Below are positions 26,873 through 35,600 of a stretch of DNA of 64,000 bases, piece by piece. The notes under the pieces are model-generated. The model saw only the letters and a program-made list of their open reading frames with translations. It was not told where the DNA came from and searched no databases. A program made the position numbers and the translations under genes. Origin of the DNA: Zoogloeaceae bacterium. Its GTDB lineage: Bacteria; Pseudomonadota; Gammaproteobacteria; Burkholderiales; Rhodocyclaceae. Where the stretch lies: NCBI GenBank assembly GCA_016791005.1, contig JAEUNY010000002.1, forward strand, positions 1-64,000, given 5' to 3'. Each line of letters opens with the position of its first letter. Within the stretch, counting starts at the first letter, position 1.

Positions 26873-27652
26873 ATGACTCCGACCCTTCCCGCCGCCCCCA
26901 AAGCGGTTCTGATCGATCTCGCCGGGGTGCTGCATGTCGGTGACCAGGCCATCCCCGGCGCGGTGCAGGCGCTGCAGCGCCTGCGGGCCACGGGCCTGCC
27001 TCTGCGCTTCCTCACCAACACCACCCGTTCGCCCCGCAAGGCCATCGTGGACCTCCTCGTCGGATTAGGTTTCGACGTCGCCGCCGACGAGATTCACACC
27101 GCAGCCCTGGCCACCCGCCAACTCGTGCTCAGCCGCGGCCTACGCCCCCACTGGCTGGTGCATCCCGACATCGCCGCCGAAATGGGGGCGAGCGACCCGA
27201 ACCCCAACGTGGTGGTGCTCGGCGACGCGGGGCCCCATTTCACTTTTGATGGCCTCAACGCCGCCTTCCGCCTCCTCATGGCCGGCTGCCCCCTCATCGC
27301 CATGGCCCGCAACCGCTATTTCAAGGAGCCCGACGGTTTCACCCTCGACCTGGGCGCCTTCGTCGTTGCCCTGGAATATGGCGCCGGGGTCACGGCGGAG
27401 ATCGTGGGCAAACCTGCTGCGCCCTTCTTCCTCGGCCCCCTGGCTGAATTGGGCGTCGCTCCCAGCGAGGCAGTCCTCATCGGCGACGACCTGCGGGACG
27501 ACATTGGCGGCGCCCAAGCGGTGGGCATCGCGGGCATTCTAGTGCGTACCGGCAAGTTCCGCCCGGGGGACGACGCCAACCCGGAGGTCACCCCGACGCG
27601 GGTGGTGGAGGACTTCAGCGCGGCCGTTGCATTATTGGTCGGCGGTGGATGA
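26873..27652 (+). CDS. HAD-superfamily phosphatase, type IIA (LHPP/NagD-like)
   Basis: A 259-residue HAD hydrolase. Motif I is VLIDLAGVLHVGD; the usual first Asp is present and the second acidic position is Ala-Gly, as in the phospholysine/phosphohistidine phosphatase (LHPP) group rather than DxD. Motif II is FLTNTTRSP, the Lys is in VGKPAAPFF and motif IV is IGDDLRDDIGGA. The cap is of C2 type. Physiological substrate unknown. Confidence 0.85.
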   Translation: MTPTLPAAPKAVLIDLAGVLHVGDQAIPGAVQALQRLRATGLPLRFLTNTTRSPRKAIVDLLVGLGFDVAADEIHTAALATRQLVLSRGLRPHWLVHPDIAAEMGASDPNPNVVVLGDAGPHFTFDGLNAAFRLLMAGCPLIAMARNRYFKEPDGFTLDLGAFVVALEYGAGVTAEIVGKPAAPFFLGPLAELGVAPSEAVLIGDDLRDDIGGAQAVGIAGILVRTGKFRPGDDANPEVTPTRVVEDFSAAVALLVGGG

Positions 27653-27714
27653 CCTGTGGTGGCCGGTGAGGCAAGCGGCTGCCGTGGTCAGGCACGTCGC
27701 TCGTTCTGCCCCAC

Positions 27715-28629
27715 TCAGTAGCGTTTGGGCACGTAGAGCTCGGGCGGCATGGCGCTCCGCTCGTAGTCGGGATTGAACACCCGGTCGGGCAGGGCGATCG
27801 GATCCCGCGGGACGTCTTCGTAGGGGATGTGGTCCAGCAGGTGGGCGATGCAGTTCAGGCGCGCCCGCTTCTTGTCATTGGCCTCGACGATGTACCAGGG
27901 GGCCTCGGGGATGTTGGTGCGGGCCAACATGTCTTCCTTGGCCTTGGTGTAGTCCTCCCAGCGCACCCGCGACTCCAGGTCCATGGGGCTGAGCTTCCAC
28001 TGTTTGAGGGGGTCGTGGATGCGCATCAGGAAGCGCAGTTGCTGCTCCTCATCGGCGAGCGAGAACCAGTATTTGACGAGCCGGATGCCCGAGCGCACCA
28101 GCATGCGCTCGAACTCGGGCACATCCTGGAAGAACTGCTCGACCTCTTCAGCGGTGGCGAAGCCCATCACCCGTTCGACCCCGGCGCGGTTGTACCAGGA
28201 ACGATCGAACAGCACGATCTCGCCGGCGGCCGGCAGATGCGGCACGTAGCGCTGAAAGTACCACTGGGTGCGCTCCCGGTCGCTGGGCTTGGCCAGCGCA
28301 ACCACGCGGCATACGCGGGGATTGAGCCGCTGGGTGATGCGCTTGATCACGCTGCCCTTGCCGGCGGAGTCGCGCCCTTCGAAGATCACCACCACCTTCT
28401 GGCCGGTCTGTTCGACCCAGTCCTGGAGATTGATCAACTCCGACTGAAGCCGGATGAGCTCGGTGAAATAGACGCGCCGGTCCAGGGAGTCCGCGTGCTG
28501 CTTCTTATAGACCTTGCGAAGTTCGAGGGAGAGGGTCGACTCCGTCAGCTCCAGCTCGAAATCCTCGTCCAGCTCGTCGTCCAGCTCAGCCTTGAGCCAG
28601 TCCAGGGCGTCCTTGTTTGCTTTCGCCAT
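27715..28629 (-). CDS. ppk2: Polyphosphate kinase 2
   Basis: A 304-residue one-domain PPK2 from the ATG at 28629, with the Walker A VIFEGRDSAGKGS, the lid Arg region and the Walker B-type LFDRSWYNRAGVE. Class I enzymes of this length phosphorylate nucleoside diphosphates from polyphosphate or run in reverse. The upstream region carries a Pho-box-like pair of repeats, and the divergent gene begins a lipid-remodelling cluster, both consistent with a role in phosphate economy. Confidence 0.93.
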   Translation of the reverse strand: MAKANKDALDWLKAELDDELDEDFELELTESTLSLELRKVYKKQHADSLDRRVYFTELIRLQSELINLQDWVEQTGQKVVVIFEGRDSAGKGSVIKRITQRLNPRVCRVVALAKPSDRERTQWYFQRYVPHLPAAGEIVLFDRSWYNRAGVERVMGFATAEEVEQFFQDVPEFERMLVRSGIRLVKYWFSLADEEQQLRFLMRIHDPLKQWKLSPMDLESRVRWEDYTKAKEDMLARTNIPEAPWYIVEANDKKRARLNCIAHLLDHIPYEDVPRDPIALPDRVFNPDYERSAMPPELYVPKRY

Positions 28630-28677
28630 CGCGTGGGTCTCGTGTCTTGGTTTGGGCGGTCTTGGTGCCAATGTGAA

Positions 28678-28712
28678 ATTATGGTGCCGGATGGGTTACA
28701 GAAATGTTTCAC
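28678..28712 (-). promoter_or_regulatory. Pho-box-like repeats and -10 element for ppk2
   Basis: Read on the minus strand, units GTGAAAC (28712-28706) and CTGTAAC (28701-28695) are separated by ATTT, giving the 11-bp period of PhoB boxes, and CATAAT follows 11 bp later (28683-28678) as a -10 element. CTGTAAC is close to the enteric consensus CTGTCAT/CTGTCAC. Only two units are clear. Confidence 0.5.
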
Positions 28713-28801
28713 CCAATCTGGGTCCAATGTGGCGCGGCAAAATTCTTTCCACGCCTGAACCTCGCGGTCGTGGGGTGAGGTGAGCCCCCCACGGCCATCG
28801 C

Positions 28802-28857
28802 GCGACACCGTCCCGCAACCTGCCCGTAACGCCCGCGTCACACCCGGCCCCTAGCAT
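28802..28857 (+). promoter_or_regulatory. Pho-box-like array and -10 before the first glycosyltransferase
   Basis: Four 7-bp units with 4-bp spacers, an exact 11-bp period: GCGACAC (28802), CCGCAAC (28813), CCGTAAC (28824) and GCGTCAC (28835). Ten bases after the last unit comes TAGCAT (28852-28857), a fair -10. PhoB-activated promoters have this layout, with repeats in place of a -35. The gene starts 26 bp later with a GGAGGAG ribosome-binding site. Confidence 0.6.
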
Positions 28858-28882
28858 CGCTCCGGCTTGTTTGGAGGAGCCG

Positions 28883-30046
28883 ATGCGCGTCGCCTTGTTG
28901 TCCGATGTTTATTTTCCGCGCGTCAATGGCGTGTCCACCTCCATCGAGACCTTTCGCCGCGAACTCCCGGGCTTTGGCGTCCAGACCCTTTTGGTGGCGC
29001 CGACCTACGGCGGCGAATCCGCCGCGCCGGATCTGATCCGCCTCCCCGCGCGCCCGGTCCCCCGGGATCCGGAAGACCGCCTGATGGGCTACCGCGCGGC
29101 CCTGGCCCTGGAGCAACGCCTCCGGGACGAGGCGGTGGACCTCATCCACATCCAGACCCCGTTCGTGGCCCACTACGCAGGCTTGCGCCTCGCCCGCCGT
29201 TTGAAGCTGCCGGTGCTGGCCACCTATCACACCCTGTTCGAGGAGTATCTCCACCACTATCTGCCGGTTGCGCCTTCCGGGGCGCTGCGCGGCATCGCCC
29301 GGCGGTTGTCGCGGGGCCAGTGCAATGCGCTGGACCGCGTCATCGTGCCCTCCCAGGCCATGGCCAAGCGACTGGCCAGCTATGGGGTGACCACCCGCCG
29401 CGAGATCCTGCCCACCGGCATCCCCTGCGCCCAATTCGCAGGCGGCAATGGCGCAGGGTTTCGCCAACGCCTCGGCATTTCGCCCACCCGCCCCGTGGCG
29501 CTGTATGTGGGCCGTGTTGCCTTCGAAAAAAACATCTCCTTTCTCATCGAGGCGACGGACCGGGCTCGGGCCACTCTCCCCGATGTGCTCCTGCTCATCG
29601 CCGGGGAAGGCCCCGCCCGCGCCGCCCTCGCAGCCCAGGTTGCCGCGCGGGGCTTGGGCGAGAACGTGCGCTTTCTCGACTATCTGGATCGCAGCACCGA
29701 GTTGCCGGACTGCTACGCCGCCGCCGATCTGTTTGTGTTCGCCTCCCGCACCGAAACCCAGGGCCTGGTGCTGCTGGAGGCCCTCGCGGCCGGAACGCCG
29801 GTCCTGGCCCTGGCGGAGATGGGCACCGCCGAGATCCTCGCGCCGGGGGAAGGGACGGTCACCAGCCCCGACGACCCGATTGCCTTCGCCAGTCTGATGG
29901 CCGACCTGCTCACGGACCGCGCTTGGCTCGCCGCGCTGGCCCGCGCCGCCCCCACCCACGCCTCCCGCTGGTCCGATCAGGGCCTGGCCGGACGGCTGGC
30001 CCACCTTTATTCCGACGTCCTTGCTGGCCATGCCCCCCGAAACTGA
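28883..30046 (+). CDS. Family 4 glycosyltransferase, probable diacylglycerol glycosyltransferase
   Basis: A 387-residue GT-B enzyme starting at the ATG at 28883 (GGAGGAG upstream). The N-terminal domain shows DVYFPRVNGVSTSIETF and LIHIQTPF; the C-terminal domain has ALYVGRVAFEKNISFLIEA and the E-x7-E motif in RTETQGLVLLEAL. Similar sequences include mannosyl/glucosyltransferases and the Agt lipid glycosyltransferases that replace phospholipids when phosphate is scarce. The context of dgkA and a PlcP-like phosphoesterase supports the second role; the sugar is unknown. Confidence 0.82.
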   Translation: MRVALLSDVYFPRVNGVSTSIETFRRELPGFGVQTLLVAPTYGGESAAPDLIRLPARPVPRDPEDRLMGYRAALALEQRLRDEAVDLIHIQTPFVAHYAGLRLARRLKLPVLATYHTLFEEYLHHYLPVAPSGALRGIARRLSRGQCNALDRVIVPSQAMAKRLASYGVTTRREILPTGIPCAQFAGGNGAGFRQRLGISPTRPVALYVGRVAFEKNISFLIEATDRARATLPDVLLLIAGEGPARAALAAQVAARGLGENVRFLDYLDRSTELPDCYAAADLFVFASRTETQGLVLLEALAAGTPVLALAEMGTAEILAPGEGTVTSPDDPIAFASLMADLLTDRAWLAALARAAPTHASRWSDQGLAGRLAHLYSDVLAGHAPRN

Positions 30047-30422
30047 GCACACCCCCGAAAGCCCCTTCAAAGGAAAGACCGGCCTTACCCGGATCTTCAA
30101 TGCGTTCCGCTACTCCCTGGCCGGCCTGGCCGCCGCCTACCGGCACGAAGACGCCTTTCGTCAGGAGGTCTGGCTGGCGGGGGCGTTGATCCCGATGTCC
30201 TGGTTCTTCGAGATCAGCGGTATCGCCCACGCCCTCCTCATCGCCTGCGTGCTGCTGGTGCTGGTGGTGGAGCTGCTCAACTCCGCCATCGAGGCGGCCG
30301 TCGATCGCATCTCCTTCGAGAATCACCGTCTGGCCAAGCGCGCCAAGGATATTGGCAGCGCCGCGGTGCTGGTGAGCCTGCTCAACGTGGTCCTGGTGTG
30401 GGGCCTCATTCTCCTCGACTGA
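30030..30422 (+). CDS. dgkA: Diacylglycerol kinase
   Basis: A 130-residue prokaryotic DAG kinase with three membrane helices and the family signature VVELLNSAIEAAVDRI, plus an N-terminal RIFNAFRYSLAGL segment and EDAFRQEV. It phosphorylates diacylglycerol to phosphatidic acid at the inner membrane. The ATG at 30030 lies inside the end of the upstream glycosyltransferase gene, so expression is coupled. It would recycle diacylglycerol that is not glycosylated. Confidence 0.93.
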   Translation: MPPETEHTPESPFKGKTGLTRIFNAFRYSLAGLAAAYRHEDAFRQEVWLAGALIPMSWFFEISGIAHALLIACVLLVLVVELLNSAIEAAVDRISFENHRLAKRAKDIGSAAVLVSLLNVVLVWGLILLD

Positions 30423-30431
30423 GCCCCCCGG

Positions 30432-30487
30432 GCGTCATGCAAGCTTCACGGGGGTGTCACACGCCGTTCGCGTCGGCCCCCTAGGCT
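30432..30487 (+). promoter_or_regulatory. Pho-box-like array and -10 before the second glycosyltransferase
   Basis: Units GCGTCAT (30432), GCTTCAC (30443), GTGTCAC (30454) and a weak CGTTCGC (30465) repeat every 11 bp with 4-bp spacers. After ten bases comes TAGGCT (30482-30487). The layout matches the array before the first glycosyltransferase unit for unit. The coding ATG follows only 7 bases after the -10 element, implying a leaderless or near-leaderless transcript. Confidence 0.65.
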
Positions 30488-30494
30488 TGCGTCC

Positions 30495-31727
30495 ATGGCG
30501 TCCACAGAATTCAGTCTCGCAGAGCGCGGGCACTCACCCAGCCTGCGCATCGCTCTGGTCACCGAAACCTACCCGCCGGAGGTCAATGGCGTGGCCATGA
30601 CCCTGGGGCGGATGGTGCAGGGCCTTATTGACCGCAACCACCGGATCCAGCTCATCCGCCCGCGCCAGGCGCCGGGGGAACGGCCGGCGCTGCGTGCTGG
30701 ATTCGAAGAAGTGCTGACCCATGGCCTGCCGATTCCGCGCTACGACGGACTCCGCTTTGGTCTGCCGGCCCGTGCCGCCCTCATCCGTCAATGGCGCCGC
30801 CAGCGGCCGGATCTGGTCCATGTGGCCACCGAGGGGCCCCTGGGATGGTCGGCCGTTTCGGCCGCTCGCGCCCTCCGCCTGCCGGTCACCTCCGATTTCC
30901 ACACCAACTTCGACCACTACAGCCGGCACTACGGGATCGGCTGGCTGCGCCAGCCGGTGGCGGGCTACCTGCGCCGATTCCACAATCGCACCGCGCGGAC
31001 CTTCGTGCCCACGGCCGCGATGGCGGCGCAGCTATGCGGGCAGGGTTACGAGGGCCTCGAGGTGATCGCCCGGGGTGTGGATACCGCCCTGTTCTCGCCG
31101 ACCCGTCGCAGCGAGGCGCTCCGCGCAACCTGGGGTCTAAACCCCGATGACCTGGCGGTGGTGAGCGTGGGCCGGGTGGCGCCCGAGAAGAACCTGCCCC
31201 TGACGCTGGCGGCGTTCGACGCCATTCGCCAGCACCGGCCGGACGCACGCCTGGTCGTCGTGGGCGACGGCCCCCTGCGGGCCGCGCTGGAGCGGCAACA
31301 TCCCGACCACCACTTCGCGGGAATGCGTCGCGGCGAAGACTTGGCCGCCCACTACGCCTCGGCCGATCTTTTCCTCTTTCCCAGCCTCACCGAGACCTAC
31401 GGGAACGTGACCCTCGAAGCCATGGCGAGCGGCCTGCCGGTGGTGGCCTATGCCGATGCCGCGGCGGCGGAGGTGATCGCCTCCGGCATCAATGGGGTGA
31501 CGGTCCCGCCCGGCGACGCGTCGGCCTTCATCGCAGCCGCCGCTGAGTTGGCCGGCGACCCCAGCCGATACCGGCGCCTGGGCGCCGCGGCGCGGACCAA
31601 GACCGAAACCCTGGATTGGGACCGCATCAACGACCGCTTCGTGGCCGCGCTCCTGGAAGCCTCCCGGCCTTCCGGGCTCCCGCAGCGCCCTGCTCTCCTC
31701 AAGCCCGCCCTTCGGCAGGAGGTCTGA
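30495..31727 (+). CDS. Second family 4 glycosyltransferase of the lipid-remodelling cluster
   Basis: A 410-residue GT-B enzyme paralogous to the first: VTETYPPEVNGVAMTLGRMV, LVHVATEGPLGWSAV, VSVGRVAPEKNLPLTLAAF and LTETYGNVTLEAMASGLPVV. This type is often annotated as an alpha-mannosyltransferase and includes enzymes for glycolipid synthesis. It has no visible ribosome-binding site and begins about where transcription should start. Its stop overlaps the ATG of the PlcP-like gene (TGATG), so the two are coupled. Confidence 0.85.
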   Translation: MASTEFSLAERGHSPSLRIALVTETYPPEVNGVAMTLGRMVQGLIDRNHRIQLIRPRQAPGERPALRAGFEEVLTHGLPIPRYDGLRFGLPARAALIRQWRRQRPDLVHVATEGPLGWSAVSAARALRLPVTSDFHTNFDHYSRHYGIGWLRQPVAGYLRRFHNRTARTFVPTAAMAAQLCGQGYEGLEVIARGVDTALFSPTRRSEALRATWGLNPDDLAVVSVGRVAPEKNLPLTLAAFDAIRQHRPDARLVVVGDGPLRAALERQHPDHHFAGMRRGEDLAAHYASADLFLFPSLTETYGNVTLEAMASGLPVVAYADAAAAEVIASGINGVTVPPGDASAFIAAAAELAGDPSRYRRLGAAARTKTETLDWDRINDRFVAALLEASRPSGLPQRPALLKPALRQEV

Positions 31728-32560
31728 TGCCCGAGGTTCGCTCCGTCTTCATCTCCGACGTCCATCTGGGCACCCGGGCGTGCCAGGCCGCGCGGCTGGT
31801 GGATTTTCTGCGCGCCTACCGATCGCAACACCTCTATCTCATCGGCGACATCATCGATTTCTGGTCCATGAACCGCGCGGTGCACTGGGCCCCCGCTCAC
31901 AACACGGTCATCCAGAAGGTGCTGCGCCGCGCTCGCCACGGCTGCCAGGTGATCTTCATCCCCGGCAATCACGATGAAGCCCTGCGGGATTACAGCGGCC
32001 TCGCCTTCGGCGACATCCGCATCGAGACGGAATGGGTGCACCACGCGGCCGATGGCCAACGCTATTGGTTGATCCATGGCGATGCGTTCGATCAGGTGAC
32101 GCGCCACCACCGCTGGGTCGCCGTACTCGGCGACGTGGCCTACAGCCTCCTGGTGCGGATCAACGTCTGGCTGTCCCGGGCCCGCCGCCTGCTGCGCCGC
32201 CCGGGTTATTGGTCCTTGGCCGGCTACGCCAAGGTCAAGGTCAAGAAGGCCGTCAATTTCATCTTCGACTTCGAGGACGCCATCGCCCGGGGCGCCCGCA
32301 ATCAGGGTCTGGACGGCGTGATCTGCGGCCATATCCACTGGGCCTCGGACCGGATGATCGACGGCGTGCGCTATCTCAACTGCGGCGACTGGGTCGATAG
32401 CTGCAGCGCCATCGTGGAACATTTCGACGGGCGGATGGAGATCGTGCGCTGGCACCTCGCCTCCGCCGTCGAAACGGTCGATGAGGCGTTGGAAACCGAA
32501 GTCCCGCTCCCCGTTGCGATCCCGGCCTTCTCCCCCGCCAGCCGGGTGGGCTCCCCGTGA
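31727..32560 (+). CDS. PlcP-like (LpxH-type) metallophosphoesterase, probable phospholipase C
   Basis: A 277-residue calcineurin-like phosphoesterase. Metal motifs are FISDVHLGTR, LIGDIIDFW, IPGNHDEALRDY, IHGDAFD and CGHIHWASD. It resembles the PlcP phospholipases of phosphate-starved alpha-proteobacteria, which remove the head groups of phosphatidylethanolamine and phosphatidylglycerol to give diacylglycerol, and which are often misnamed UDP-2,3-diacylglucosamine diphosphatase (LpxH). The coupling to a GT4 gene with a Pho-box-like promoter favours PlcP. A true LpxH role cannot be excluded from sequence alone. Confidence 0.82.
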   Translation: MPEVRSVFISDVHLGTRACQAARLVDFLRAYRSQHLYLIGDIIDFWSMNRAVHWAPAHNTVIQKVLRRARHGCQVIFIPGNHDEALRDYSGLAFGDIRIETEWVHHAADGQRYWLIHGDAFDQVTRHHRWVAVLGDVAYSLLVRINVWLSRARRLLRRPGYWSLAGYAKVKVKKAVNFIFDFEDAIARGARNQGLDGVICGHIHWASDRMIDGVRYLNCGDWVDSCSAIVEHFDGRMEIVRWHLASAVETVDEALETEVPLPVAIPAFSPASRVGSP

Positions 32561-32663
32561 TGCCCCCGACCTGACGGCCCCGGGGCGGGCCACATATCGG
32601 CGCTGTGCCCCTCTGTGGCGGAATTCAGCGCGGCGGGTAAGAGCGGCCTTTCCGTATGCAGCG

Positions 32664-35600
32664 TCAGGGCCGGCGTTCGATGAGTTCCAGGAAGTGAAGC
32701 CGCCCGCTGGCGTCGCCGGCGACGATCCCTCCGGAAGGGGGCGCTGCCAGGCAAGTCACCACCGCATCGGCCTCGAACCAGGCGTCAACGCGTTGGAATG
32801 CCGCCTGCCAAACCAAAACCCGAGCCCCGGCGGCAGCGACCAGCCGCCCGTCGGGCAGCACCGCCAGAGCCCTCACCCCGCCACCGTGGCCTTCGAGTAC
32901 CTGGGGTTCGGCCCCGCCCTGGAGGTCCCACAGGCGGATCGTCGTATCCTCGCTCCCGGAGGCGAGCCGCCCGTCGGGCAGCACCGCCAGGGCTGCTACC
33001 CAGAATTCGTGCTCTCCGAGTACCTGGGGCTCGGCCCCGCCCTGGAGGTCCCACAGGCGGATCGCCCCATCCGCGCTCCCGGAGGCGAGACGCCCGTCGG
33101 GCAGCACCGCCAGGGCCGTCACCCAGTCGCCGTGACCTTCGAGCACCTGGAGCTCGGCCCCGCCCCGGAGGTCCCACAGGCGGATCGTCCCATCGTCGCT
33201 CCCGCAGGCGAGCCGCCCGTCGGGCAGCACCGCCAGGGCCCTCGCCCAGCCGCCGTGACCTTCGAGCACCTGGGGCTCGGCCCCGCCCGGGAGGTCCCAC
33301 AGGCGGATCGTTCCATCGTTGCTCCCGCAGGCGAGCCGCCCGTCGGGCAGCACCGCCAGGGCCCTCACCCAGCCGCCGTGACCTTCGAGCACCTGGGGTT
33401 CCGCCCCATCCTGGAGGTCCCACAGGCGGATCGTCCCATCGTGGCTCCCGGAGGCGAGCCGCCCGTCGGGCAGCACCGCCAGGGCCCTCACCCAGCCGCC
33501 GTGGCCTTCGAGCACCTGGGGTTCGGCCCCGCCCTGGAGGTCCCACAGGCGGATCGTCCCATCGTCGCTCCCGAAGGCAAGCCGCCCGTCGGGCAGCACC
33601 GCCAGGGCCCTCACCCAGCCGCCGTGGCCTTCGAGCACCTGGGGTTTGGCCTCGCCCTGGATGTCCCACAGGCAGATCCTCCGATCGCTGCTCCCGGAGG
33701 CCAGTCGCCCGTCGGGCAGAACCACCAGGGCCGTTACCCAGCGGTCGTGGCCTTTGAGCACCAGGGGTTCGGCACCGCCCTGGAGGGCCCAAAGCTGAAT
33801 CGTCCCATCGTCACACCCTGAAGCCAGCTGCCCGTCGGGCAGCACTTCCAGTGCCGTCACCTGGTTGGCGTGTCCGTAGAGGACTTGGGGTTCGGCCCTG
33901 CCATGGCAGTTCCACAGGCGGATCGTCCCGTCGTTGCTTCCTGAGGCGAGCCGCCCGTCGGGAAGCACTGCTAGGTCGTTCACCAACTTCTTGTGGCCTT
34001 TGAGCACAAGGGGTTCGGCACTGCCCTGGAGGGCCCAAAGCTGAATCGTCCCATCGTCACACCCTGAAGCCAGCCGCCCGTCGGGCAGCACTGCCAGGGC
34101 AGCCACCCCGACGCCTTGGACTTCGAGCACAGCAGACAAAGCTAGGTCAAGACGCACGCTGGCAGTGACGGGAAGGAGAGTGTTCGCAAGTTCGCCGGAT
34201 GAGACCGCTCGCCGGACTGCCTCCCGCACGCTAGCGCACAGGCGTGTAATGTCCTGTACGACGGCGTTCCGTTCGCCCAATCGGCCCAGCACCTGCGCTG
34301 CCAACTGCTCCGGATTCCGCCGCAGCACATGGGCGGAATTGCGCAGGCAGGCGGCGAGGAGGCGGCCAAACTCGCTGTCCCCGAGGTGCCGGCAATCGCC
34401 CAGCAAGGCATCCACCCCGGCCAGCCGCAGGCGCTCGTGCAGCCAGCGGTAATCCTGCATCAGGGTGGTGAAGGCCCCGCGGCGCTCCGCGGCGTCGGGC
34501 AGGTGGTGCGCGAGGTGGCGGACGAGGTAGTCGAATTGGTGGGCGTTGCCGTCCCGGATGCGCTGAAGGGCGCGGTGGTGGATGCAGGCTTCGGCACTGG
34601 CGAGGTTCACGGCGTAGGGGCCGGCGCGGGGAAAGCCCTCATCGCTCTCCCGGCTCAGCCACTCGGCAATGGAGAAGTGCTCGAAGGTGTAGCCCCCCTG
34701 ACGCCTGACGATGAAATCCGGCAGCAGGGCGTGGGCGGCCTGGATGTGGCGTGTCTCGCAGCCCAGGAGTTCGGCCAGGGGGCCGGCGGAGACGGGCTCC
34801 CGCAGGGCGCAGAGGAGGCCCAGCAGGGCGCGGAAGGGGCCGTAGGCCCGCCCGGCCTTGTCGAAGCGGCGCTCGAAGGCGTCGAGGTAAAAACCGTCCA
34901 TGCCCGGGGGCAGTTCCCCGGCCTGGGCGAGGGTGAGGCGCTTTTCCTTCAGGTCCCGCAGGGCGCGGGCGACGTAGAGGAATTTTCCACCCGCCCGGTC
35001 CCGCAGCAGGCCGGCCAGCCAATCGGCGGACTTGCCCACCGCCGCAAGCTGGGCGGCGATGGGGTCCTGGCAGGCTTGGCGGTGGGCGTAGGCGTAGAGG
35101 TCGTCCCGGTTGTCGGCGCCCTCGGCGTCGATCTGGGTCAGGGTGAAGGCGCCCTGTAATCGGCTGATGACCTCCGGGTTGTTGCGGGCGGTGACCACCA
35201 GGCGCAGCCAGGGGGGCAGGCGGGAGGCCTTGTTGGCCAGGAGCGCCACGAGGTTGCCGACCCGCTGCGCTTCCTCACGGTCCACTTCCAGGGCTTCGTC
35301 CAGGGCGTCGATGAGGATCAGGCGCGGCGCTGGCGGCGCGGACAGGGTGGCCAGGGGGTTGAGCAGGGCGGCTTCGAAGGCGCTGCCGGGGTCCTCCAGG
35401 GCGCGGTCCAGACGCTCCTGCAACTCGGGGCGAGCCTCCACAGCCTCGCGATAAGCCGGCAGGGAATCCCGCAATTGGCCGGCCAGGTTGCGCACGAAGG
35501 CGCCGCGGCGCAGGGTTTGGCGGGTATCGTGCTGACAAAAGTGCCAGGCCACCACCGCGCCGCCGGGGTTGCGCGCCACCAGTTCGGCCAGAAAGGCGGA

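Noticed and set aside
31727-32560. LpxH of lipid A synthesis
   Set aside because: The motifs cannot separate LpxH from PlcP completely, but the operon with GT4 and dgkA genes and the Pho-box-like promoter favours PlcP, so lpxH was not assigned as the symbol.
32785-33821. Long open frames on both strands across the WD40 region (for example 335 codons minus, 446 codons plus)
   Set aside because: They are shadows of the 123-bp repeats, whose length is a multiple of three so that any open frame stays open; the WD40 frame is the only one giving a known fold.
32770-34130. CRISPR-like regular repetition
   Set aside because: The unit is 123 bp with no unique spacers and stays in one protein frame.
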